This document shows positions 16,141-25,615 of a stretch of 64,000 nt of DNA, piece after piece (position 1 is the stretch's first letter; the number at the start of each line of letters is the position of its first letter). Where the stretch lies: contig NC_015914.1 in assembly GCF_000222485.1 (NCBI RefSeq), positions 6,157,274-6,221,273 of the forward strand, written 5' to 3'. A program made the translations under genes and the position numbers. The notes below the pieces were generated by a model, which saw only the letters and a list, made by a program, of their open reading frames with translations, had not been told where the DNA came from and made no database searches. Source of the DNA: Cyclobacterium marinum DSM 745 (GTDB taxonomy: Bacteria; Bacteroidota; Bacteroidia; Cytophagales; Cyclobacteriaceae).

Positions 16141-18237
16141 TTAAGGATTTAACCATTTTGTCAAATAAGCTTTTTTATCATTTGAATTTTTCACAGAAAG
16201 GGCTTTAATTTTTTCCTTACCTCCACGTTCCGGCAAAAGGGAAAGTTCTTTTTTCAACTCAGTATTTTCATGAAGTACCAAGGGATTGGTAATACTTAAA
16301 TTTTCCAATAAGTCCGGCAGATCATAATGCTTCAATGCTCCGGCTACAGTATAATTAATTTCACTAGTATTGTACTTAAAGGACTCCACAATTCCTCTGT
16401 AAGAACTCATCGGATCTAGCAGCGCTATTGAAGATATAGCAGGATTGAAATTGGCCGCATGAAGCAATACCGAAGACATTTCTCCTTTAGCAAGGCCTTT
16501 GATTTCTCTGGCCCCTTCTTTCTCCTGTAATACGGCTACCAGCCGATTGGCATCACCTGCATTAATCCCCACAATGCTTCTTCCAATAAGAATACTTTCA
16601 AACCAAAGGTTGTAGGAATTTCCGTCGAAATTGGCATCACCTTTAAAGCCTCCATTGCCCATCTCTCCAGTATTCAAAAGATCCGGAGCAAGCACCATTG
16701 CCCCTGCTTTGACCAAAGCCTCCATGTCTCCTCCTACACTAGCATCAACCGCTTTACCTGATGGATCTAAATATAGTACCGCTTTGTCAGTCTGATGTTC
16801 AGGTTTCATTAAAAGATAAGGCAACCAGTAATCCCCTTCCCCTTTCATCAGATGTTGTTCCACTGTATACCCATCACGTTGATACCTGCCCACCATCATG
16901 GTTTCCGACAATTTACCGGGCGCTTGATATCCCGAAAGTTTCTTTGCCCAAGCTACTTTCTCTTTCAAAGTACCATTCAACGCTATTAGTTCGGCCTTGT
17001 TAAGATCATAGGTTGTTTTACCATTGTAACTGGTAACAAGCTGTCCTGTTGGTGACACCTGCAGAATTTCCATAGAAAGTGTATCTATGTCTTGATCTTC
17101 CACAGGTCCGGGTAAGTTAAGGTGTTTTCTAAAAAAAGCATACATGCGCTCCCTATTCTTCTTTGTAGAAGCATGGCCATCATCATCTTCAATCTTTTGG
17201 AAATTATCAGGTACCCCATAAGCATCATAAATTTTTTGTACTTGCTGACTTGTTTCTCTAACCCCCTCTATATTGAACATGTCACGGGTAGTAGAGATAA
17301 GCAGATTTGGTTTAGGAGCTCTAACGATCATTAGATCGGGATGATCCAATCCTTCGGCAATGGCATGGTAGAAATTTTGTTCGGCATCCTGAGGGCCATG
17401 GGTAAGCATCAGTCGCTTGAAATTTGTAATGTAATTTTCAGGTGCAGATGCATTAATCCTTTCATCAAAGGCTGCGATATAGGAAGATTGCGTACCTCCT
17501 CCTGATCTACCCGTGATTCCGATTCTTTTTGGATCTACTTCTTTTCTGGTCATCAGGTAATCTACAGCCCTGATGCCATCCCAAATCATGTGTCTGGCTT
17601 GAGAAGAACCTACGATAAATGCTTGAGCTCCAGGATAGGAATGCTGTTTTGTGGGACCTCCAACTTGATCTTCGTTGGTTTCGTGATTAAAATACTCTAA
17701 CCTTTCACCTTGTCCAAGGGGGTCAAAACCGAAAACAATAAATCCTTTTTTTACTAGGTTTAAAATTACATGTTGATAGGTCGGAGCCCTATAAGCCAAA
17801 GGCGTATGGCCCGAGCAATAGATAATAGCGGGCGTATTACTTTTCGCTCCATCCGGAATAAATAAAGTGCCACTCACATACAGACCTGGTTGAGATTCAA
17901 AAACTATGTTCTCAAATTTAAATCCATTGCCTTTGTGTTTAGCGGTTATCTTAGCATTTAATGGTGTTTTTTCCGGAAAGGGACCTACCACCTTCATTAA
18001 CTTCTCTTTGGCTTTGGCTTGCCAATTTTTCCACTCATTTAAAGAAGAAATAGAAGCAATCGCCTCATCCCTATCTTTTAGCATTTCAAGTGCTTGTTGG
18101 CTTTGGTGCTTGTAGAGGGCATTGGGTCCATCTGTGAAATTAACCCAGTGAGATTTGATCACATTTAGATTCTCTTGACCAAAACCATTTAAGGAGATGC
18201 CAATACAAAGTAACAAGATTAGTGGTATGTTTTTCAT
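16141..18237 (-). CDS. Secreted two-domain alpha/beta hydrolase (acetylxylan esterase-like)
   Basis: Exported protein of 698 residues with a Sec signal peptide (1-20, cleaved near GFGQ). The first hydrolase domain, about 90-375, has nucleophile S245 in TGRSGGGTQ, an acid candidate D319 (STTRDMF) and H355 in EDDDGH. A second hydrolase-like region, about 430-670, has a strand-turn (EIKGLAKGEMSS) where the nucleophile elbow should be but no GxSxG. The family includes acetylxylan and other sugar ester hydrolases. It is the last gene of a same-strand group with two further hydrolases, an isomerase-like protein and a Gfo-like lipoprotein, which suggests removal of ester groups from plant or algal polysaccharide. 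Confidence 0.75.
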   Translation of the reverse strand: MKNIPLILLLCIGISLNGFGQENLNVIKSHWVNFTDGPNALYKHQSQQALEMLKDRDEAIASISSLNEWKNWQAKAKEKLMKVVGPFPEKTPLNAKITAKHKGNGFKFENIVFESQPGLYVSGTLFIPDGAKSNTPAIIYCSGHTPLAYRAPTYQHVILNLVKKGFIVFGFDPLGQGERLEYFNHETNEDQVGGPTKQHSYPGAQAFIVGSSQARHMIWDGIRAVDYLMTRKEVDPKRIGITGRSGGGTQSSYIAAFDERINASAPENYITNFKRLMLTHGPQDAEQNFYHAIAEGLDHPDLMIVRAPKPNLLISTTRDMFNIEGVRETSQQVQKIYDAYGVPDNFQKIEDDDGHASTKKNRERMYAFFRKHLNLPGPVEDQDIDTLSMEILQVSPTGQLVTSYNGKTTYDLNKAELIALNGTLKEKVAWAKKLSGYQAPGKLSETMMVGRYQRDGYTVEQHLMKGEGDYWLPYLLMKPEHQTDKAVLYLDPSGKAVDASVGGDMEALVKAGAMVLAPDLLNTGEMGNGGFKGDANFDGNSYNLWFESILIGRSIVGINAGDANRLVAVLQEKEGAREIKGLAKGEMSSVLLHAANFNPAISSIALLDPMSSYRGIVESFKYNTSEINYTVAGALKHYDLPDLLENLSITNPLVLHENTELKKELSLLPERGGKEKIKALSVKNSNDKKAYLTKWLNP

Positions 18238-18259
18238 TAATAATTTGATTGTAATGAAA

Positions 18260-18290
18260 TAGCAACAGCATTTTGAATAAACTGTTGCTA
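18260..18290. repeat. Inverted repeat upstream of the two-domain hydrolase
   Basis: TAGCAACAG and CTGTTGCTA form a perfect 9-base-pair stem with a 13-base loop, 23 bases before the hydrolase start codon. On the minus strand no T run follows, so it may be a 5' leader structure or an operator rather than a terminator. Confidence 0.4.
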
Positions 18291-18422
18291 TATTATTTTT
18301 TTTTGAATTGATCCTTAAACCCTCCCAATTGCGAATGGTTATCCATTGAAAAATAATCTTTTTCTCAGCATGTTTTCTTTAAATTAATCTTCAACACTTT
18401 GAAATGCTTTACTATTTCTAAT

Positions 18423-19310
18423 TTATAGATTTTTCAAGTACTTGTCAAAAGTCTCTTTTTGGGCAACCATGGCCGCCAATTTATCTTCAGGATCACTATG
18501 AGATTCAATCAAAATCCATCCATTATACTCTGCTTGATGTAATAATTGAAGTAATGCCTGAAAAGGGTAATCATTTTCATCAAATGCCCTTATATGGGTT
18601 GTATCCCCTAACCATTTTTTTACCATATTAAAGTTACCCACAAGTCCCGGCTCCATAAGGTCAGTATTGTTGCTATTCCAGCATATTTTTACATTGGATG
18701 AGCTTACTTGATCGAATATTGCTTTCATAACAGGTAGTTGCTGGGTAACTTTTCCATGTACCTCCACCCGCACCAATTGACCATAATCTTTTGCATATTC
18801 TCCAACTTCACTAAAAGATTTAGCTATCTGTGCTATGGTTTTTTCCCTAGAGACTTCTTCCGGAAGTCGGTTGGGCTTTACTTTAATTCCGGAGGCGCCA
18901 ATATCATGGCACAGTCTAATGTATTCTTTCGTACCTTTTATATTGGCCTCAAGTTCATTTGGATTGGGGCTATGGTATTCGTAGTTGCTACCATAGCCTA
19001 CACATGTTACTGAGCTATTTTCAAACCTTTTTTTAACCTCTCTACGCTCCTTTTCATTAAGCCTTGTTTCAACTCCATGGGCATGTTGGGTACGAAGTTC
19101 TAAACCTTCATAGCCTGCTTTTTCACAATTGCTAATAAGCTCCGGCAAGGACCAATCTTTACCCCACAAATAAGTAACCAGACCTAATTTCATAGATGCT
19201 GACTTTGCCAGTGTAGGATTTATCAAGGAGGTTCCTATACTGCTTAATGCTATTCCGGAAATAAGACTTTTCTTAAGAAAGTTTCTTCGTTTATTTTGGT
19301 CGTTGTTCAT
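18423..19310 (-). CDS. Exported sugar phosphate isomerase/epimerase-like TIM barrel
   Basis: Protein of 295 residues of the xylose isomerase-like TIM barrel family (AP endonuclease 2 fold). Residues 1-37 form a likely Tat signal (KRRNFLKKSLISG then a hydrophobic stretch). The barrel has the expected metal-site pieces: GYEGLELRTQHAHG, the IGASGIKVKPN strand, VRVEVHGK, CWNSNNTDL and a closing WILIESH. Members isomerise or epimerise sugars and sugar derivatives; substrate unknown. It lies 10 bases before the 392-residue hydrolase on the same strand, so it is probably co-transcribed with the ester hydrolases. Confidence 0.8.
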   Translation of the reverse strand: MNNDQNKRRNFLKKSLISGIALSSIGTSLINPTLAKSASMKLGLVTYLWGKDWSLPELISNCEKAGYEGLELRTQHAHGVETRLNEKERREVKKRFENSSVTCVGYGSNYEYHSPNPNELEANIKGTKEYIRLCHDIGASGIKVKPNRLPEEVSREKTIAQIAKSFSEVGEYAKDYGQLVRVEVHGKVTQQLPVMKAIFDQVSSSNVKICWNSNNTDLMEPGLVGNFNMVKKWLGDTTHIRAFDENDYPFQALLQLLHQAEYNGWILIESHSDPEDKLAAMVAQKETFDKYLKNL

Positions 19311-19320
19311 CGTTTTGGGT

Positions 19321-20499
19321 TTACCATTTAATTTTTTCTATGGAAGTCAATCCATGGTTTGGAAAAGGATTCTTTTCAGTAAATGGATAGAGTGCCTCCT
19401 GGTCTTCGACCACCACTGCTTCTTCCTTTAATCGACCATCCTCATACATGGCTTTAGATAAATCTAAATTTAAATATTTGGCTAAAAATGGATATACTGC
19501 TTGCCTTTTCTTTTCATCATATCCATGGTTATCTTCAGGTATATGTTTATTTTCCACCTTTTCAGGATGACCTTTTAACCCATATACATATTGCAGATGG
19601 GGAAATTCCACTTTAGGGGTGTTTTTGGTCCAATCACCGCCAACTGAGGTCAACAATAGTGGCTTTGGAGCAAATACTGCAGCGATTTCAACATTATTTG
19701 TTTGGTAATCTTTTGCTTTATGAATGGGCATCCCGCTTTCACAGGTACACCCTCCAAAAAAATGTGCCGAAACCATTACTACCGGAGCAGCTACATCAAT
19801 TCTGTCATCTACTGCAGCCAACAAAAAGGATTGGGTTCCACCACCGGAAGCACCTGTCACAGCTAACTTATCAGGATCAGCTCCAAGAGAAAGCATAAAA
19901 TCAACACTCCTAATACTATTCCATAATTGTAATTTCAGAACATCTCCGTCTCTATGTCCCCATCCAATTTCTTCCATCTGACCATAGCCTACTGCATCAT
20001 AAGCCCAAACTATTGCACCCATTCTGGCCATAGAAGCAAATCTTTTTTGCGCGTCAGGCCTATACCTTCCTACTTCTCCAGGCTTGGTCCAATGTCCATG
20101 AGGACTTAAAACACCCGGAATTTTGCCCGGATTTTCAGTGGGCATGTATAAACTTCCGGTAACGAATACTCCCGGTAAGCTTTCAAAAGCCACATTTTGA
20201 ACAACATAACCCTCATATTCCCTAATCTCTCCCATTACAGGTTTCAAAGGAGTCTTTTTAGGCATTTTATTTAAACCTGTTCCTTTTAGGATTTGCTTCC
20301 TAATAGCATTGGCCCTCTTGTCCCAATCTTTTTCGGTCTTGTATTTTCCCTTTTCCATCTGTAGAAAAGAAGCTCCCTCCTCTTCTGTCCAATGATCACC
20401 GACACATAGCATGTCTGAATCCACACTTTGTGCAAATACTGCCATCGAGCTTGTTAAAAACAAAACAATAAAAGCCAATAAATACCTATTTGATTTCAT
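19321..20499 (-). CDS. Secreted alpha/beta hydrolase (acetylxylan esterase-like)
   Basis: Exported protein of 392 residues with a Sec signal peptide (1-24, FLTSSMAVFAQ). The hydrolase fold has an oxyanion-type SPHGHW near 132-137, YDAVGYGQ near 168-174, nucleophile S218 in VTGASGGGTQ and a His in EDNHGYDEKKR near the end. It is a shorter relative of the two-domain hydrolase (16141-18237). The neighbours on both sides are same-strand carbohydrate genes with 10- to 30-base gaps. Ester cleavage on a sugar substrate is the likely role; the precise ester is not readable. Confidence 0.78.
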   Translation of the reverse strand: MKSNRYLLAFIVLFLTSSMAVFAQSVDSDMLCVGDHWTEEEGASFLQMEKGKYKTEKDWDKRANAIRKQILKGTGLNKMPKKTPLKPVMGEIREYEGYVVQNVAFESLPGVFVTGSLYMPTENPGKIPGVLSPHGHWTKPGEVGRYRPDAQKRFASMARMGAIVWAYDAVGYGQMEEIGWGHRDGDVLKLQLWNSIRSVDFMLSLGADPDKLAVTGASGGGTQSFLLAAVDDRIDVAAPVVMVSAHFFGGCTCESGMPIHKAKDYQTNNVEIAAVFAPKPLLLTSVGGDWTKNTPKVEFPHLQYVYGLKGHPEKVENKHIPEDNHGYDEKKRQAVYPFLAKYLNLDLSKAMYEDGRLKEEAVVVEDQEALYPFTEKNPFPNHGLTSIEKIKW

Positions 20500-20529
20500 A
20501 AGGAAAGTTTTAAATAAGAAATGAAATAA

Positions 20530-21798
20530 TTAACTTTTTAACCACTTGTCCCACCAATCAAAAGCCTCTGCTTGCATGGCTTTGTCAAATTTATGAAGAC
20601 CAGGGTAATAGGAGGCTCTGTATTTATCTGAGGCTCCGGCTTTATCAAAAACAGATGCTAAAATTTTATCTGCTTTTTGCATTTCAGATAAAGTATACAA
20701 TTGATCTTCTCGATCATTGAGTACTAATGTGGGCAATGGTACACGAAGCCCTAAAATTTCGGGAAAATCCAATTCATTCGGAAGCCTAGGAACATAGGCC
20801 ATCCAAGTATGGGTATAGGCTCGGTTCAAAAGAAAATCTGTCCATGTGCTCATAAAGCCTACACAGACAGCACATTTAATCCTATGGTCTAAACCTCCCA
20901 TCATTACAGTACGCAATCCCCCTCCAGATAATCCTCCGCAGCCTACATTGTTAGAATCCACATCTTTTCTGGCCAAAAGAATGTTTAAGGCCATCTGATC
21001 TTCAGCAAAAAATACTGCAGGCCAGCTGGTACCACCACAGAATAAAGACTTGGCCATGACATGTTCATGATCAGCAGCCCATTTATTATAGGCTGCAATG
21101 TTTTCTTCATTTTCTGGATTTTCATCAGTCAAACCGGCTCTCCGGTTCTCCGGAACTTCTTCCAATAACACCCTACGGCTGGCAAAAGTAAAGGAGTCGG
21201 AAACCATAACAACATATCCTCTTTTTGCCATTTCATTGGCCCAAGCTTTTCCCTCATAATAATGCTCCTGGTGTACTTTCATCAGCGGATGTTGCGCTTT
21301 TCCTGTTCGGGTAATTTTTCGTAATCCGAAATATTTATTTCCTCCATGATCATGAAAAGCAAGGATTGCAGGCAGTTCCCCTACCACACCGGCAGGTTTG
21401 ATCACCAAAGCCTTTGTTCGGTTTCCATAGGGCAATTGCCAACTAATTTCCTCAAATGCTAGACCGTCGTTTTCATAAGTATCATGCACGGTCACCTTAG
21501 GAATAGCTCCCAAATCAGGTATACCCATCCTTTCTTTGACAGTTGCCATGGCTTCCTTTCTCCAAGATTCAAGAGAAGTGTAACGCTCATTTCTGTAAGA
21601 AAGTGATGGCAATTGATCACTGATCAATCCATTGGCCCATGGGCCGTAAGGACCAATAATACTTAGATCAGCCTTGGTCATACCGGTTTTTTTAGAAACA
21701 GATGAAAAAGCAAGATTTTGAGGATTCAATATTCCTCCCACCATACCAAAACCTGTCAATCCTGCAGTTTTGATAAAGTCTCTTCTTGGCTTTTTCAT
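20530..21798 (-). CDS. Tat-exported alpha/beta hydrolase
   Basis: Protein of 422 residues with a twin-arginine signal (KKPRRDFIKTAGLTGFGM). The alpha/beta hydrolase core has LAFHDHGG near 147-153 as oxyanion region, nucleophile S291 in CGGLSGGGLR, an acid candidate in LNDREDQLYT and a His in PGLHKFD near the end. Its nearest recognisable relatives are the acetylxylan esterase-like and dienelactone hydrolase-like enzymes of Bacteroidota and Planctomycetes. It is the third exported hydrolase in this group, between the Gfo-like lipoprotein and the 392-residue hydrolase. Confidence 0.78.
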   Translation of the reverse strand: MKKPRRDFIKTAGLTGFGMVGGILNPQNLAFSSVSKKTGMTKADLSIIGPYGPWANGLISDQLPSLSYRNERYTSLESWRKEAMATVKERMGIPDLGAIPKVTVHDTYENDGLAFEEISWQLPYGNRTKALVIKPAGVVGELPAILAFHDHGGNKYFGLRKITRTGKAQHPLMKVHQEHYYEGKAWANEMAKRGYVVMVSDSFTFASRRVLLEEVPENRRAGLTDENPENEENIAAYNKWAADHEHVMAKSLFCGGTSWPAVFFAEDQMALNILLARKDVDSNNVGCGGLSGGGLRTVMMGGLDHRIKCAVCVGFMSTWTDFLLNRAYTHTWMAYVPRLPNELDFPEILGLRVPLPTLVLNDREDQLYTLSEMQKADKILASVFDKAGASDKYRASYYPGLHKFDKAMQAEAFDWWDKWLKS

Positions 21799-21826
21799 CT
21801 GAATTAATTTTTATTGAATAGAAATT

Positions 21827-23233
21827 TTATTTGGCTAATTCTAAGGCCTGAGTAGTAACGTAATATTTTGCCAACATATTTGGAACTTCCCAATCAGGTA
21901 ATTTACCTTGTTCCAAATAATCGATATAAGTTTCAGTTACCTCTCTGAAGTGGTCTTCATGTCCATGACGGAAAGCTTCCGGAATCTCAACCCTCCAAGA
22001 GTCTTTTCCCTCAACCTTTACAACATCCAAACCTTCAAAGGTGCTTGCAAGTTCTTTTACATGTTTGGTTACACTGGCTTCAAAAGCAGCAATGTCTTGT
22101 CCTTCAACCGGCTCTATATACAATTCAGGCTTATAATTTTCTTCAGCATCTTGTCTGATCACCAAATTCGCTTTGGATCCTCTCATGATAGAATAATGAG
22201 TATCAGCAGACCCCTCCGGAGCCTTATAATTCCATATTACAGATACCTTGGCATGAATTCCGTTAATTTTATAGTTGATTTCTCCATTACCATACACCTT
22301 CAATAATCCATCAGAAACAACAGATTGCAGGTAATCAGGGAACTCTTCAAGACCGGTGGACAAGGTAAACTCTTCAAGTGTAAGGTCGGTGGTCCATCTT
22401 TTGGCATTGATCATTTCAATGTCTGTCTTATAATCTATGATTTTGTCTGGAAAACTCTCCCATTGTACCAAGTCTACTAAGTGTGTGGTAACATCCACGA
22501 TACCATTACCTTGTTGGTTAACGTCATAGAACCATCCTGGTCTGATCAAGGTTTTTCCGGATACTTGCTTGTAAAAATGGTGAATACTTTCTTTGGTTAT
22601 GGCCGGGTTTTCAAGCGTACCTTTTTCCATTTCTCCAAAAACTTCAGGAATTAATGAAAACTCGCGCTGAAGCATAGTAGTAATTTCAAACCTTTCGGTC
22701 ATGATATCAAACAACAATACATCGTTTTTCTCAGCAAGTTCAAAGGCCTCTTTTAAGGTTTCAAAGCCTTGCGCGTCTATGGCCATAGGTTTGTCGGCCA
22801 AAACATTAATGCCTGCCTCTATGGTAGCCTTAATGTTAGCAGTTTTTTTCTTATTGTTTCCTGCGGTTAGCATTACATTACCCTTCTTCTCACTTAGCAT
22901 TTTCTGAAGGTAATCATCTCCTTTGTATACTTCTAATTCCCAACTAGTAGGATCCTCCTCACGGGTATTATAACTTTCAATTGATTTTAAATAAGAGGTC
23001 AATTCCGGTCCATCGGGTGCATACACATAAACTTTTGGATCCACTTCTTCGTACATGGATTTTTTCACAAGGTGGGCATGAAAGTGGCCGGGATCAAGAG
23101 TAAGTAGTTTTATTTCGTTTTTTTCTCCGGTAAAGGTAGTCTTCACTTCTTCTTCCACATTTTTTTCGTTGGAACATGATAAAAGCAAAATTGAGGCAGC
23201 AATAGGTGACCAAAATTTACTATTAAATTTCAT
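21827..23233 (-). CDS. Lipoprotein relative of Gfo/Idh/MocA oxidoreductases
   Basis: Protein of 468 residues with a lipoprotein signal (ASILLLSCS, Cys near 20), so it should be anchored outside the cytoplasm. The body resembles oxidoreductases with the Gfo/Idh/MocA-type C-terminal domain: GNVMLTAGNNKKKT, then NVLADKPMA in place of the EKP motif. The N-terminal strand-loop reads LLTLDPGHFHAH and lacks the GxGxxG of a usual NAD site. A cofactor-free or altered-cofactor role is therefore possible. It is the first gene of the minus-strand hydrolase group; the 705-base gap upstream probably holds the promoter. Confidence 0.75.
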   Translation of the reverse strand: MKFNSKFWSPIAASILLLSCSNEKNVEEEVKTTFTGEKNEIKLLTLDPGHFHAHLVKKSMYEEVDPKVYVYAPDGPELTSYLKSIESYNTREEDPTSWELEVYKGDDYLQKMLSEKKGNVMLTAGNNKKKTANIKATIEAGINVLADKPMAIDAQGFETLKEAFELAEKNDVLLFDIMTERFEITTMLQREFSLIPEVFGEMEKGTLENPAITKESIHHFYKQVSGKTLIRPGWFYDVNQQGNGIVDVTTHLVDLVQWESFPDKIIDYKTDIEMINAKRWTTDLTLEEFTLSTGLEEFPDYLQSVVSDGLLKVYGNGEINYKINGIHAKVSVIWNYKAPEGSADTHYSIMRGSKANLVIRQDAEENYKPELYIEPVEGQDIAAFEASVTKHVKELASTFEGLDVVKVEGKDSWRVEIPEAFRHGHEDHFREVTETYIDYLEQGKLPDWEVPNMLAKYYVTTQALELAK

Positions 23234-23938
23234 AAGATTTGATTTTGGTAATTGGTTTAAATTAAGTAATAATTACTTTGGGATAACCCTTTGGCTTTTT
23301 GCATAAATATTCGATCATTGCTTTAACCTAAGAAAAAGCATTGTCGTGCATCAAGGGAATAAATATAAACAATAATAAAGGAGAATAAAACATATATTAA
23401 CGTTACCGATTACAATTGATGCATATTTTCAAGATTTATTGTCACAAAAGGCAAGAGACCTACCGCTTTATAGGCTCGGCATAAGCCAATACTTAAATTT
23501 AAATAAAACTCAGTTTATTATTAACCGTAAAATTAAGTCCCTCCCTATTTTGGTTGGTATGAATTTTGACCTTTGCTTGATGAATACACATATCCATTAA
23601 AAGTAAATTTTGCCATTAATGTAAATTAATCAAGGATATTAGACCTATTACGAAGGATCCATATAGGCCGGTTAATATGCCTAAAGGTCATTGAATTTCT
23701 TTCATGTATGATCAAATCCGCTAGAATATTAAATTGATGAATCACTTTAGTGGGAACAAAAAACGAAGGGCAAGATTAGCATTCATTAACCACAATTTTT
23801 AAAAAAAATAAATACTTTAATTCAATATTTAAGTAGTAATTAAGACATTGTAGCATCTTAATAAATAATAAGCTCAAAGCGAAAAAAATTCTTTCGATTA
23901 GGAAAAAGAATAAAACCTAAAATCATAATTTTATAAAC
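23234..23938. other. Divergent intergenic region, hydrolase group / uxaB
   Basis: About 705 bases without a gene, between divergent starts, so it should hold promoters and operators for both sides. Two loosely similar sites, TATAGGCTCGGCATAAGCC (23469-23487) and TATAGGCCGGTTAATATGCC (23662-23681), and an AACGTT core near 23400 are possible operator sequences, but I cannot tie them to a regulator. Confidence 0.4.
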
Positions 23939-25354
23939 ATGAAACTATTAAGTAGACAAAATATTCCTTCATCTCCAACTCGCCCAATTGGTGTACTTCA
24001 ATTTGGGACAGGTAATTTTTTGAGAGGATTTGCAGATTGGATGATAGATATTCTAAATGAGAAAACATCATTTAATGGAGACATCCAAATGGTGCAGGTG
24101 CATAGTAAAAAACCCGCCCAAGGAATTAACTCTCAGGAAGGTTTATATCATGTCCTTACCAAAGGGGTTAGTAAAGGCCAAACCATAGAAGATAGTCGGT
24201 TAATTCAATCAGTAAGAGGGGCCATCAACCCATTTCTAGATTATAAGGCTTACTTAGATTTGGCCAAAATACCGGAATTAAGATTTGTTATTTCAAACAC
24301 AACAGAGGCAGGCATATATTTTGATGAAGACGATAAGGATTGGGCGACTACTCCTGAGTCTTTTCCAGGAAAATTAACAGCTTTGCTTTATCATCGTTTT
24401 CAACATTTTGATGGAGCTTCTGAAAAAGGGTTGGTAATCATCCCTTGTGAATTGGTTGAAGACAATGGAAAAAAGCTTAAAGAAAACATCAAAAGATACA
24501 TTGATTTATGGGACCTCTCAGGAGATTTTGAGGACTGGGTGGTGAAGCACAACTTTTTTTGCAACACATTAGTAGACCGGATTGTGCCGGGTTATCCATT
24601 GGGTAGTGGTAATGAAATTCAAGCTCAATTAGGTTTTAAAGATGAGCAAATGGTGATGACAGAACCCTTTTATTTTTGGGCCATTGATGGACCGGAATGG
24701 CTTAAAAAAGAATTACCATTAGATAAAGCCGGTTTTGATGTACTTTTTGTAAAGGACATCAGCCCTTACAGAACAAGAAAGGTGCAAATCCTTAATGGGG
24801 CCCACACTTGTTTGGTACCTGTTGCCTACCTTAAAGGTATCAGGTTAGTAAAAGATGCCATGGAAAATGAATCCACGAGTAATTATCTCCAAAAAGTCAT
24901 CTTTGAAGAAATAATTCCTGCAATGGATCAACCCGAAGAAAATTTAATTCCATTTGCAGAAGATGTACTAGATCGGTTCAGAAATCCTTTTATTAAACAC
25001 AAGCTAAGTGATATTGCATTGAATTCTATTGCAAAATGGAAAGTTAGAGTTTTGCCCACCTTGCTGGATTATATCAATAAAAAAGATCAAGTCCCTACAG
25101 GTATGGTACAAGCATTTGCTGCAATGATTGTGTTTTACAGAGGTCATTATAATGGTGAGTCTACTCCCATTAAAGACAAACCTGAAGTAATTAAGTATTT
25201 TGATCAGATATGGAAAATAAAAACACCTGAGGCAGTAGTGGAAAGCGTGTTGTCAAAAGTGGACTATTGGGATCAAGACCTTAACTTAATTTATGGGCTT
25301 AGTGAAGCCTTAATTAAAGAAGTTAAAGTCCTATTGGCTCAAGAGGAAGGATAA
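23939..25354 (+). CDS. uxaB: Tagaturonate reductase
   Basis: Mannitol dehydrogenase family enzyme of 471 residues. It should reduce tagaturonate to altronate with NADH in galacturonate breakdown, or act on the related fructuronate. Visible are the N-terminal Rossmann motif VLQFGTGNFLRGFADW, FVISNTTEAGI, PCELVEDNGKKL, CNTLVDRIVPGYP, and the catalytic-region RTRKVQILNGAHTC with the Lys and Asn-Gly-Ala-His found in this family. The Gly-Asn-Phe-Leu-Arg start and length fit UxaB better than mannitol dehydrogenase. It is alone on the plus strand between the hydrolase group and the xylose genes, so it may respond to uronates released from the same polymers. Confidence 0.85.
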   Translation: MKLLSRQNIPSSPTRPIGVLQFGTGNFLRGFADWMIDILNEKTSFNGDIQMVQVHSKKPAQGINSQEGLYHVLTKGVSKGQTIEDSRLIQSVRGAINPFLDYKAYLDLAKIPELRFVISNTTEAGIYFDEDDKDWATTPESFPGKLTALLYHRFQHFDGASEKGLVIIPCELVEDNGKKLKENIKRYIDLWDLSGDFEDWVVKHNFFCNTLVDRIVPGYPLGSGNEIQAQLGFKDEQMVMTEPFYFWAIDGPEWLKKELPLDKAGFDVLFVKDISPYRTRKVQILNGAHTCLVPVAYLKGIRLVKDAMENESTSNYLQKVIFEEIIPAMDQPEENLIPFAEDVLDRFRNPFIKHKLSDIALNSIAKWKVRVLPTLLDYINKKDQVPTGMVQAFAAMIVFYRGHYNGESTPIKDKPEVIKYFDQIWKIKTPEAVVESVLSKVDYWDQDLNLIYGLSEALIKEVKVLLAQEEG

Positions 25355-25418
25355 TTATTCCCAAACGCCATCAATTCAAGCGTACAAAGCCTATTTCATA
25401 ATCCGAGATGAATGAAGT

Positions 25419-25463
25419 GGCATAAAAAAAGCGGTTTAAAAATTAAGCCGCTTTTTTTATGCC
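25419..25463. terminator. Bidirectional terminator between uxaB and xylA
   Basis: GGCATAAAAAAAGCGG pairs perfectly with CCGCTTTTTTTATGCC (16 base pairs, extendable by TTTA/TAAG with a G-U pair). It lies between convergent genes, with A and T runs in the stem arms serving both directions. Confidence 0.8.
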
Positions 25464-25615
25464 TGTCTTCAAACAATTTAACTCGCAATAGAAAATCTCC
25501 TACGAAGTGAAATCAATTCAAAGTCACCCAAGTCTTTACTTTTTTTAATTTCACCAAGGTAATGCTAACCAAGACTTCAATCAGCCTGATTTTCTAAAGA
25601 TTACATTATTCTGGT

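Noticed and set aside
16141-21798. Glucuronoyl (CE15) esterase identity for the exported hydrolases
   Set aside because: CE15 enzymes have a GCSRxGK nucleophile motif; these proteins have GxSGGGx, closer to acetylxylan-esterase-type hydrolases.
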